64,000 nt of DNA, taken from Pseudomonas sp. GD03944 (GTDB lineage: Bacteria; Pseudomonadota; Gammaproteobacteria; Pseudomonadales; Pseudomonadaceae). Position 1 is the first letter of the stretch. The number at the start of each line of letters is the position of its first letter. Shown here one piece after another: positions 27,313 to 35,087 of the stretch. The stretch spans positions 1-64,000 of the forward strand of contig NZ_JAOCAH010000015.1 in the NCBI RefSeq assembly GCF_029839275.1, written 5' to 3'. The notes under the pieces were generated by a model. The model ran no database searches and was not told the DNA's origin. It saw only the letters and a list, made by a program, of their open reading frames with translations. A program made the position numbers and the translations under genes.

Positions 27313-28298
27313 GCTCGCTGCGCCTCTGCTGTCGCCAATGCCTGGCGCAGTGTTCGCCTGGCCAAGGGGATTTTGAAGTCATTGCCACCATGTCCCTGCG
27401 CGCCTTCGAGCGCGGCGGCGGCCGCAATCTCATAGTGCTGGATGCTCGGTGGCTGGCCGATGAGCGCCTGCTCTGCAGACACTGCTCGCCACGGTTTGGG
27501 GGCAACGCCGCCCAGGGCGATGCGCGCATGGCGCACCTGCGCGCCACGAACATCGAGCACCACGGCCACCGATACCAAGGCGAAGGCATAGGAAGAGCGG
27601 TCACGAACCTTGCGGTAGAGCTGCTCGCCGGGCGGTGCCGGTGGCAGCTCGATGGCGGTGATCATGTCGCCATGCGCCAACTGAGTCTCGACCTGAGGGG
27701 TATCGCCGGGGAGTCGGTAGAGCTCATCCAGTGCGATGACGCGCGTCTCTCCGCTCGGCGCGAGGATTTCCACCTGCGCGCCCAAGGCACTCATGGCTAC
27801 CGCCATGTCTGAAGGATGGGCAGCGATGCAGGCCTCACTGGTGCCCAGCACTGCATTCATGCGGTTATGCCCACGCAGCGCGGGGCAGCCGGAGCCAGGG
27901 TTGCGTTTGTTGCACGGCATGTTCGGGTCGTAGAAGTACAGGCACCGCGTGCGCTGCAGCAGATTGCCCGCGGTAGAGGCTTTATTGCGAATCTGCCCTG
28001 ATGCGCCAGCCAGCAACGCTTGGCTCAACACGGGGTAACGGCCGCGTACGCGGCTGTCGGCCGCCAGGTCGCTGTTGCGAACCTGGGCGCCAATACGCAG
28101 GCCACCGTTCGCGGTGTCATCGATCCGGGCCAGGGGCAAGCGGCTGATATCTATCAGGTGCGTGGGTTGTTCGATTTCCAGCTTCATCAAATCGATCAGG
28201 TTGGTGCCCCCGCTAATGAAGCGCGCCTTCGAATGCGCGACCGCCGCGACCACCGCGTGGCCGGAATCGGTCATCCGTTCGTAGTGGAAAGGTCGCAT
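27309..28298 (-). CDS. paoB: Aldehyde oxidoreductase FAD-binding subunit PaoB
   Basis: FAD subunit of PaoABC that passes electrons from the iron-sulfur subunit to the acceptor. It has 329 residues from the ATG at 28298 (MRPFHYERM). The FAD-binding signature is FISGGTNLIDLMKLEI (about 30-45) with ASGQIRNKASTAGNLLQ. The stretch CLYFYDPNMPCNKRNPGSGC carries the extra cysteines that bind an additional [4Fe-4S] cluster in E. coli PaoB, so the cluster is likely present. It lies 2 bp from the paoA stop and overlaps paoC. The upstream open frame is shadow sequence inside paoA. Confidence 0.93.
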   Translation of the reverse strand: MRPFHYERMTDSGHAVVAAVAHSKARFISGGTNLIDLMKLEIEQPTHLIDISRLPLARIDDTANGGLRIGAQVRNSDLAADSRVRGRYPVLSQALLAGASGQIRNKASTAGNLLQRTRCLYFYDPNMPCNKRNPGSGCPALRGHNRMNAVLGTSEACIAAHPSDMAVAMSALGAQVEILAPSGETRVIALDELYRLPGDTPQVETQLAHGDMITAIELPPAPPGEQLYRKVRDRSSYAFALVSVAVVLDVRGAQVRHARIALGGVAPKPWRAVSAEQALIGQPPSIQHYEIAAAAALEGAQGHGGNDFKIPLARRTLRQALATAEAQRA

Positions 28299-28300
28299 GA

Positions 28301-28954
28301 TCAGTCTTCCTCGGCGGCGTCGCGAATGGCCGCGACGATATTGGGATAGGCGGCGCAGCGGCACAGATTGCCGCTCATGCGTTCGCGAATTTCCTCATCG
28401 CTCAGCATGACCTCCGCGGCTGCGACGTTCGCGCTGACATGGCTGGGCCAGCCGCTGCGTACTTCCTGAAGCATGCCGACCGCCGAGCAGATCTGCCCGG
28501 GCGTGCAATAGCCGCACTGGAAACCGTCACGGCTGATGAAGGCGGCTTGCATCGGGTGCAAGGTATCGCCGTTGGCCAACCCCTCGATGGTGGTGATGTC
28601 ATCTCCCTCATGCATGACCGCCAGGCTCAGGCAGGCGTTGACCCGTCGTCCGTTGACCAGCACCGTGCAGGCGCCGCACTGGCCATGGTCGCAGCCTTTC
28701 TTGGAACCGGTCATACCGAGTTGGTGGCGCAGCGCATCCAACAGCGTGGTGCGCGGATCCAGTTGCAATACCCGCTCGCTGGCGTTGATACGCAGCGCCA
28801 CTGCTCGGGATGGCACCAGGCTGGCGGTGGGCGCTGTGGCGCTCTCAACCGTCTGTCCAAGGGCCTTGCCCCCCGATGCCCAGAGCAGGCTCAGGGTCGC
28901 CCCGGCCTGTAGTACGGCACGTCGCGACGGGCGTGGCGGATCCATGTCATCCAT
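28301..28954 (-). CDS. paoA: Aldehyde oxidoreductase [2Fe-2S] subunit PaoA, Tat-exported
   Basis: Iron-sulfur subunit of the periplasmic aldehyde oxidoreductase. It has 217 residues from the ATG at 28954, after AGGAGAGCGCC. A twin-arginine signal (RPSRRAVLQAGATLSLLWASG) near residues 7-27 explains export of the folded complex. The plant-type [2Fe-2S] site is CDHGQCGACTVLVNGRRVNAC and the second cluster is CGYCTPGQICSAVG with NLCRCAAYPNI. It is first in paoABC. A divergent orientation toward an AraC regulator's 3' end leaves about 70 bp for its promoter. Confidence 0.93.
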   Translation of the reverse strand: MDDMDPPRPSRRAVLQAGATLSLLWASGGKALGQTVESATAPTASLVPSRAVALRINASERVLQLDPRTTLLDALRHQLGMTGSKKGCDHGQCGACTVLVNGRRVNACLSLAVMHEGDDITTIEGLANGDTLHPMQAAFISRDGFQCGYCTPGQICSAVGMLQEVRSGWPSHVSANVAAAEVMLSDEEIRERMSGNLCRCAAYPNIVAAIRDAAEED

Positions 28955-29021
28955 GGCGCTCTCCTGAAATGAACGGCAGGCCGCCAGTATCTCGCAGCGC
29001 ATGGTGCCGTTCTTTCAGGTA

Positions 29022-29930
29022 TCAGGTAGCGCGTGTCAGGATTCCGTCAGCCTGTTGTCGGTAAGCGTTGGGCGTGGTGCCCGTCAGGCGTTTGAACGTC
29101 GAGGTGAAGTGGCTCTGGCTGGAAAAACCCAGTTCGAAGGCCATGCTGACGATGGGCATAGTACTGTTTCGCAGGAGGCTTTCGGCCCGATGGATCCGGC
29201 GTTTGATGACATACATATACGGCGCCATGCCGGTCTCGGCCTTGAAATGGCGGGCGAACGTATCGACCGGCATATCGGCGATCCGTGCCAGTTCGGTCAG
29301 CGAAATGCTGCCCTCCATACGCGCGTCTATGTAATCGGTCAGTCGGATGATCAGCGCTCGCCCCAGCCGACCGTTGTCCTCGTTTGTATCGGCCCGGCCC
29401 AGGCGCAGGCCAACCAGTGCAACCAGATGTTCCAGATAGCTGGCTTCGGGAACGTGCCCGCCTGTCATCTCCATGCTGAGGGTACTCAGTAGCGAATGGA
29501 TAATGCTGTCACCGCTGTTGACCCGCATTGGCAGGTCGGCCAGGCGCGGGCAGCCGGGGAACTCCAGTGCTGGATCGATCCAGAGCGCGGTGTAGATCAG
29601 GTCGGCATCGCGGAAATATCCGCTGCGCTCCACCCCTGCTGGCACGAAGCTGAGTGCACCCGGCCGGTCTCTGCCTTCGTAGGTGAGTGTCGAGCTGCTG
29701 CGGATATGGGTCGTGGCCGTCGCCCCACGTTCGGTGAGGATCACTACGTGCTGGGGGGCGCTCCAGCTCAGCTCGGCTTCGCGACAGGCCCAGCGGCGGT
29801 GGTCGATCGTTACCAGGCCGTCGAATAGCGCCGCGGATTGCAGCGCCGCCCCTTCGGCCGCGCTGGCACGGATATGCCCGGTGCCGATACGGGGTTCCAG
29901 CGACACGGACTCAACCTGTTGCGACGACAT
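29022..29930 (-). CDS. AraC-family transcriptional regulator
   Basis: A 302-residue regulator. The N-terminal sensory region (about 40-150) is not a sequence I can name but is cupin-like (SFVPAGVERSGYF). The C-terminal AraC DNA-binding domain (about 205-295) has ISLTELARIADMPVDTFARHFKAETGMAPYMYVIKRR and MPIVSMAFELGFSSQSHFTSTFKRLTG. The ATG at 29930, with GAGG six bases upstream, is preferred to a GTG two codons earlier. It lies upstream of and on the same strand as paoABC, so it is the prime candidate for its activator. Confidence 0.88.
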   Translation of the reverse strand: MSSQQVESVSLEPRIGTGHIRASAAEGAALQSAALFDGLVTIDHRRWACREAELSWSAPQHVVILTERGATATTHIRSSSTLTYEGRDRPGALSFVPAGVERSGYFRDADLIYTALWIDPALEFPGCPRLADLPMRVNSGDSIIHSLLSTLSMEMTGGHVPEASYLEHLVALVGLRLGRADTNEDNGRLGRALIIRLTDYIDARMEGSISLTELARIADMPVDTFARHFKAETGMAPYMYVIKRRIHRAESLLRNSTMPIVSMAFELGFSSQSHFTSTFKRLTGTTPNAYRQQADGILTRAT

Positions 29931-30104
29931 GGGCACCCTCGTTCAAGCTGGCGATGGCTACGACTCAAAGACATTCCTCAACTGTCCATTCGGACATGGC
30001 GCATCCGGGTTGCGAGTCGCAGGGGGTCTATATTGCACAAGGTCCGGCGCGGGTGTCTAACGCACAGCGGAGCGCTCTAGCGCCCGACCCTTTGACACTG
30101 GGCT

Positions 30105-31010
30105 TCAGGTGATGTTGTGCCAGGTGTTTCCATCCGCGCTCCAGCACTGGTGCCGTCGACCGGTAGACAACAGCGCGCCATACCCGGCATGCAGTTGTCC
30201 GCAGGTAATGCCTTCGCCCAGTCCCATGTTCACGAGCTCCAGCGGCTGGTTTTCCTTCAGGCGATAAAGCGCGGTTTGAGTCGCAACGTACACGTTGTTC
30301 GCGAACGCCTGCACATCGAAGATGTCGTCACGCAGGCCGGTGTTCTGCTCCGTCCATTCGCCCTGGTTGAACACCATCAGCACGCCTTGCTTGCCGACGG
30401 CGATGACGCGACCGTCAGGCAGCACGTGCACCGCATTGAGGATCTGCGTCGTCGGTGTGGGCAATCGCTCCCAGCGGCCGTGCTGACAGCGCCAGGTTTC
30501 ACCGTTGAAGCCGACGGCGAACAGGTCGTTCTCGCTCAGGCCGTGGATGGCATTGAAACCCACGATGTCCATATCGTCCGAGTTCTGCAGCACGCCGTCG
30601 TCATGGCGCGCCCAGGTGCCGTCGACCGCGCGTCGATAGACCTGCCGGCTCATGCCCACGGCGTACACACTCGTTCCGATCGTCTGCATGTCCCGAATCG
30701 CACCGTGCACATCCGGGCCTGAGCCGACCGGTGCCACGGTGGTTTCAACCATGCCATCCGCCGATGCGTGAATCAGGTGGCCATCGGGACCGATAGTGAC
30801 CACTTCCAGGCGTTGTTCTGCGCCAATGTGCTGGGTGGTCATCCGCGTGATGTAGTGGCCCGTGTTGAATACGGACCGCTCCTTTCCAGGCATCTGCCAC
30901 TTGATGATCGATGCATTGGGCGCACCGGCATCGCTCAACTGATCGATCTGGGCCACGGCGCGAAAGGATTCGGCACTTTGCACGTAACCGTACAGGTAGC
31001 TGTAACTCAT
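30105..31010 (-). CDS. Beta-propeller-like hypothetical protein
   Basis: A 301-residue soluble protein without a signal peptide. It is built of short repeats of roughly 40-45 residues ending in W or a G-x-hydrophobic turn (e.g. HGLSENDLFAVGFNGETWRCQHGRWERL, VHVLPDGRVIAVGKQGVLMVFNQGEWTEQ, AFANNVYVATQTALYRL). These resemble YCF48/Kelch/BNR-like propeller blades; six or seven blades would fit the length. The function is unknown; such propellers bind ligands or partners. It is transcribed alone, with no cognate neighbour. Confidence 0.7.
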   Translation of the reverse strand: MSYSYLYGYVQSAESFRAVAQIDQLSDAGAPNASIIKWQMPGKERSVFNTGHYITRMTTQHIGAEQRLEVVTIGPDGHLIHASADGMVETTVAPVGSGPDVHGAIRDMQTIGTSVYAVGMSRQVYRRAVDGTWARHDDGVLQNSDDMDIVGFNAIHGLSENDLFAVGFNGETWRCQHGRWERLPTPTTQILNAVHVLPDGRVIAVGKQGVLMVFNQGEWTEQNTGLRDDIFDVQAFANNVYVATQTALYRLKENQPLELVNMGLGEGITCGQLHAGYGALLSTGRRHQCWSADGNTWHNIT

Positions 31011-31292
31011 GGGACTCCATTCCTCATTGTTGAACCGCCATGGTTCATGGGGGCTGCGAATCTAACAAGAAACAGCGTCGTGGATGCCCAACGGCGGTCA
31101 ATCTGATAACGCGTCGGCATAATCGGGTGCCAGGCGACCACCCTGCTCGCGCCCTGCCCTTTGTGGATCGTCCCTCTATAAGTCAGCGTGGCCGGAAACA
31201 GCCGTTCTTAACGCTGGCATCACCCGGCACGGCTCCCTATGATGGGCGCTTGTTACACAATGTTTCGCGATCGCATACCCTGGAGTTCCCCC

Positions 31293-33092
31293 ATGCCTCA
31301 TGACGCCAGCCTGTTGCAGGCTGCGGTTGTATTCCTGTTGGCCGCTGTCATCACGGTTCCCCTGGCCAAACGGCTGCAACTCGGTGCGGTGCTGGGCTAC
31401 CTGGCAGCCGGTGTGCTGATCGGGCCGTCGGTGCTGCGCCTGATCGATGATCCGGAAAGCGTCAGCCATTTCTCCGAGCTGGGCGTGGTGTTGCTGCTGT
31501 TCATCATCGGCCTGGAGCTGTCGCCACGGCGGCTGTGGGTGATGCGTAAATCGGTGTTCGGTGCCGGCCTGGCCCAGGTGCTGCTCACGGGTGTGGTCAT
31601 CGGTGGCGTGGCGTTCTGGGTGTTCCGGCAGCCGCTCAATACCGCCATCGTGCTCGGGCTTGGTCTGGCGCTGTCGTCGACGGCCTTTGGCCTGCAACTG
31701 CTGGCCGAACGCAAGGAGCTGGCCAGCCCCCACGGTCGCCAGGCCTTCGCCATTCTGCTGTTCCAGGACATTGCCGCCATCCCCCTGATTGCCCTGGTGC
31801 CGGTGCTCGGTGGCGTGCACACCGATACCGGCAATGGCACGCAGCAGCTGCTGCTCGTGGTCGGCAGCATCGGCGTGGTGGTCATTGGTGGTCGCTACCT
31901 GCTGCGCCCGGTGTTCCGCTTCGTGGCCAAGGCCAAGCTGCAGGAAGTCTCCACGGCCACGGCGCTGCTGGTGGTGATCGGCACCGCCTGGCTGATGGAA
32001 ATGGCCGGGATTTCCATGGCCCTGGGCGCGTTTCTGGCGGGCCTGCTGCTGGCGGATTCGGAATATCGTCACGAGCTGGAATCGCAGATCGAGCCGTTCA
32101 AGGGCCTGTTGCTGGGGCTGTTCTTCATCAGCGTGGGCATGAGTGCCGACATCGGCCTGTTGCTGCGCGAGCCGCTGGTGATCCTGGGCTTCACTGCCCT
32201 GCTCATCCTGCTGAAACTGCCGATGCTGTTCGCCGTCGGCCGCCTGCTCGGCGGGCTCACCCGGCACAGCGCCCTGCGCCTGGGCATCGTGCTGGCGGCC
32301 GGAGGCGAGTTCGCCTTCGTGGTGTTCAAGATGGCCAACGACAACGGACTGTTCGATGCGCGCCTGCACGATCAGCTGGTACTGACCATCACCCTGTCCA
32401 TGGCCGTCACGCCCTTGCTGGTCCTGGCCCTGGCGCGCTTGAGCCCGCCGCCGAGCGTGGCCAAGGCCGTGCCGGACGAGTACCGGCAGATCGACAACGA
32501 CACGCCGCGGGTGGTGATTTCCGGCATGGGGCGCATGGGCCAGATCATCGCCCGGGTGCTGCGTGCCCAACGTGTGCCATTCGTGGCCCTGGACACTGCG
32601 GTGGATGTCATCGATTACTCGCGCAGCATCGGCCACATGCCGATCTACTACGGCGACCCGCTGCGCCCGGAAATCCTTCGTGCCGCCCAGGTCGACAAGG
32701 CGGAGTTCTTCATCATCGCCACCGACGACGCCGAGGCCAACCTGCAGATGGCCGAACAGCTGCGGCGCCTGTACCCGCACATCAAGATCATCGGCCGCGC
32801 CCGCAACCGCCAGCATGTGCACCGTCTGCAGGACCTGGGCGTGATTCCGGTGCGGGAGACCTTTCACTCCAGCCTGGAAATGAGTCGCCAGGTGCTCATG
32901 GGCCTGGGGCTCGACGACGAGCAGGCCACCGCCCGTGTGCGCCGCTTCCAGCGTCACGACGAGGCCGTGTTGCAGGCCCAGCATGCGGTGTATGACGATG
33001 CCGCCGCGGTGATCCAGACCGCCCGGGAAGCCCGGGCCGAACTGGAAACGCTGTTCGATAGCGACCTGATCGAGGCACGCGGCGTGAAGTGA
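31293..33092 (+). CDS. CPA2 monovalent cation:proton antiporter (KefC/KefB-like)
   Basis: A 599-residue inner-membrane antiporter that releases K+ (or Na+) in exchange for H+. Twelve or so helices (residues 1-385) include GVLIGPSVLRLI, FSELGVVLLLFIIGLEL and ALSSTAFGLQLLAE, followed by a TrkA-N (RCK) NAD-binding domain (about 400-520) with VVISGMGRMGQIIARVL, and a tail. The ATG at 31293, after GGAG, is chosen over upstream in-frame starts. Glutathione-binding residues of E. coli KefC were not checked. No KefF or KefG ancillary gene is adjacent. Confidence 0.9.
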   Translation: MPHDASLLQAAVVFLLAAVITVPLAKRLQLGAVLGYLAAGVLIGPSVLRLIDDPESVSHFSELGVVLLLFIIGLELSPRRLWVMRKSVFGAGLAQVLLTGVVIGGVAFWVFRQPLNTAIVLGLGLALSSTAFGLQLLAERKELASPHGRQAFAILLFQDIAAIPLIALVPVLGGVHTDTGNGTQQLLLVVGSIGVVVIGGRYLLRPVFRFVAKAKLQEVSTATALLVVIGTAWLMEMAGISMALGAFLAGLLLADSEYRHELESQIEPFKGLLLGLFFISVGMSADIGLLLREPLVILGFTALLILLKLPMLFAVGRLLGGLTRHSALRLGIVLAAGGEFAFVVFKMANDNGLFDARLHDQLVLTITLSMAVTPLLVLALARLSPPPSVAKAVPDEYRQIDNDTPRVVISGMGRMGQIIARVLRAQRVPFVALDTAVDVIDYSRSIGHMPIYYGDPLRPEILRAAQVDKAEFFIIATDDAEANLQMAEQLRRLYPHIKIIGRARNRQHVHRLQDLGVIPVRETFHSSLEMSRQVLMGLGLDDEQATARVRRFQRHDEAVLQAQHAVYDDAAAVIQTAREARAELETLFDSDLIEARGVK

Positions 33093-33129
33093 CGCCGCCC
33101 CGCTCTCCTCCCTGCCACGAGGCCTGGCC

Positions 33130-33564
33130 ATGTTCACGATCCGCGTGATGACGATGGATGACTACGACGCGGTCATCGACCTGATGCAACGCACGCCCGG
33201 GATTTCCATCCGTGAGGCGGACTCCCGGGCGTCGACCGCGGCGTACCTGGTGCGCAACCCGGGGCTGAGCTTCGTGGCCGAGGCTGACGGCACGCTCTGT
33301 GGTTGCATCATGAGCGGGCACGACGGCCGTCGGGGTTATTTGCAGCACCTGCTGGTGTTGCCGGCGCAGCGGCGCCAGGGCATCGGCCAGTCACTGGTCG
33401 AGCACTGCCTGGCGGGCCTGGAACGACAAGGCATTCACAAATGCCACCTCGACGTGTTCAAGAGCAACGACACGGCGGCCCGCTACTGGCAGGGCCAGGG
33501 TTGGCAGTTGCGCCAGGACATCGACCGCTACTCCTTCACCCGCCCCGGCAAGGAAAACGCCTGA
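33130..33564 (+). CDS. GNAT-family N-acetyltransferase
   Basis: A 144-residue acetyltransferase. The acetyl-CoA loop is HLLVLPAQRRQGIGQSLVEHC (about 72-92, Q/RxxGxG/A), followed by the LERQGIHKCHLDVFKSNDTAARYW region typical of GNAT motif B. The start at 33130 follows ACGAGG. The substrate is unknown; the N-terminal domain has no specificity clue. It is 38 bp after the antiporter gene and could be co-transcribed. It is convergent with the ProC-like gene, with only 7 bp between the stops. Confidence 0.85.
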   Translation: MFTIRVMTMDDYDAVIDLMQRTPGISIREADSRASTAAYLVRNPGLSFVAEADGTLCGCIMSGHDGRRGYLQHLLVLPAQRRQGIGQSLVEHCLAGLERQGIHKCHLDVFKSNDTAARYWQGQGWQLRQDIDRYSFTRPGKENA

Positions 33565-33571
33565 CGCGCCA

Positions 33572-34378
33572 TCAGTCAGGCTTGAACAGCTGCGATTCGG
33601 CGACCTTCATGGCCGCGCCCAGCCCGGCGTTGACGCAGCGTTCCAGGCCGGCGTCGCGCATGCCCTGGATGCCCGCGGCGCTGACCCCGCGGTAGCCGAT
33701 CAGGGCATCGAGCAGCTCGTCGAACCCTCTCTGTTCCGTGATCAGTTGGCTGGCGTGCACCACCACGCCCGCTGCGGCTCGCCGCGCCACCGCTTCCGGC
33801 AGGCCCTGGGCAATGGCATTGTCGAACAGCGCCTGCGCCAGCAATGCCGGGTAGGACGGGCCGGTGCCGACCAGCCCGGTGAGGTAGTTCAGGTGCGCCT
33901 CGCTGAAGACTTCATCCGCCTGGCCGCAGGTGTCGAACAGCGCCTGCACGTAGGCGCGGTCCTGCTGCTCGACCTCGGCGCTGGCCAACCATGGCGTATG
34001 GCTGCGGCGGATTTCCAGGGCCGCATTGGGCATGGCCCGCACGATCCGGCGGCAGCCCGTATGGGTTTGCAGGTCACTCAGGGCGGCCCCGGCGACCAGC
34101 GAGATCAGCAGCTTGCCCGGCGCGTCGAGGCGCAGCGCATTCAGGTCTTCGGGTCGAACCGACAGGATGATCACGTCGCTGGTGTCGACCAGTGCCTGGT
34201 TGCTCGCGGTGATGGCCACGTCAGCCAGTGATGCCGGGGCCTGCGCCCACACGCCGGTGCGGTTCGACAGCGTCAGTGCGTCGGGTGTGATGAATCCGCT
34301 GTCGACCAGCGTCTGGGCAATCGAGCGGCCCAGCCAGCCCGTCCCGCCAATGATGCCCACTCGGGAATGTATCGACAC
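33572..34378 (-). CDS. Pyrroline-5-carboxylate reductase-like protein
   Basis: A 268-residue ProC-family oxidoreductase. The N-terminal Rossmann fold (VGIIGGTGWLGRSIAQTL, about 7-24) is followed by the ProC C-terminal domain (SEAHLNYLTGLVGTGPSYPALLAQALFD, LIGYRGVSAAGIQGMRD). It likely reduces an imine with NAD(P)H, but it is a divergent paralogue rather than the housekeeping proC, which would normally sit beside other genes. A GTG start with AGGAGGAGAGGG upstream is used. The monocistronic layout gives no pathway. Confidence 0.85.
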   Translation of the reverse strand: MSIHSRVGIIGGTGWLGRSIAQTLVDSGFITPDALTLSNRTGVWAQAPASLADVAITASNQALVDTSDVIILSVRPEDLNALRLDAPGKLLISLVAGAALSDLQTHTGCRRIVRAMPNAALEIRRSHTPWLASAEVEQQDRAYVQALFDTCGQADEVFSEAHLNYLTGLVGTGPSYPALLAQALFDNAIAQGLPEAVARRAAAGVVVHASQLITEQRGFDELLDALIGYRGVSAAGIQGMRDAGLERCVNAGLGAAMKVAESQLFKPD

Positions 34379-34562
34379 CCCTCTCCTCCTCTCGTATCGG
34401 TTGATTGCGCGTCACTATAACCACCGGCGGCGCCGCCAGGCGCGTTGAGATTGATCCGCATCAACAGGCGTTTCGCCAGGTTGTCCATGATAGGCGTGGA
34501 CAATGCCTGGGCCGGTTTCGCCGGCTGGGGACGCATCGGTCCTGCCAGGCTGAGGAGGCAAT

Positions 34563-35003
34563 GTGCTGTACCTGTCGTTGAAATTCGTGCACCTGGCGGC
34601 CGCCGCCTGTTTCATTGGCGGCGTGTTCTTCGAAGTGATGATTCTCAGCCGGGCAACCCGTGCCCTGGATGACGGCAACCGCGAGCGGTTGTCCAAGGCC
34701 CTGGGGCAGCGCGCCCGCCAGGTCATGCACTGGGTGGTGCTGGCCCTGTACGGCGCCGGTGTCGGGTTGGCCTGGCATTACCGCGCGGTGCTGCGCGAGC
34801 CGCTGGCCAGCAGCTTCGGTACCCTGCTCGCCCTGAAGATCACCCTGGCGCTGAGCATCCTCGGGCATTTCCTGTTCTTCGCCTACATGCTGCGCAGCGG
34901 CAGCCTGACGCCGCAACGTTCGCGCTGGCTGCACCTGAGCGTGCTGACGCACATGCTGGGCATTCTGTTCCTGGCCAAGGCCATGTTCCTGTTGAGCTGG
35001 TAA
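34563..35003 (+). CDS. CopD-like four-helix membrane protein
   Basis: A 146-residue inner-membrane protein with four helices. FVHLAAAACFIGGVFFEV and the paired conserved His residues (positions about 9, 55, 91) in the bundle recall the CopD/DUF2269 type of small heme or copper-binding membrane protein. The GTG start at 34563 is supported by GAGGAGGCAAT. It is divergent from the ProC-like gene and convergent with norB, from which it is separated by a hairpin terminator. Confidence 0.7.
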   Translation: MLYLSLKFVHLAAAACFIGGVFFEVMILSRATRALDDGNRERLSKALGQRARQVMHWVVLALYGAGVGLAWHYRAVLREPLASSFGTLLALKITLALSILGHFLFFAYMLRSGSLTPQRSRWLHLSVLTHMLGILFLAKAMFLLSW

Positions 35004-35028
35004 CTCCCTCTTCCCTGCACCTCCTCCA

Positions 35029-35067
35029 TAAAAAACGCCCGGTTCGCTGTAGGGCGGACCGGGCGTT
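35029..35067 (-). terminator. Rho-independent terminator of ytfE-norB
   Basis: ACGCCCGGTTCGC (35035-35047) pairs with GCGGACCGGGCGT (35054-35066), a 13-bp stem with one G-T pair and a 6-nt loop. On the minus strand it is followed by a run of T (complement of AAAAAA at 35030-35035), so it terminates norB transcription. Confidence 0.8.
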
Positions 35068-35087
35068 CTGTCTAGCGCTGCAACGTA

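Noticed and set aside
31176..33137. A 653-codon minus-strand frame
   Set aside because: Antisense shadow of the KefC-type antiporter gene, His/Gln-rich and without homology signals.
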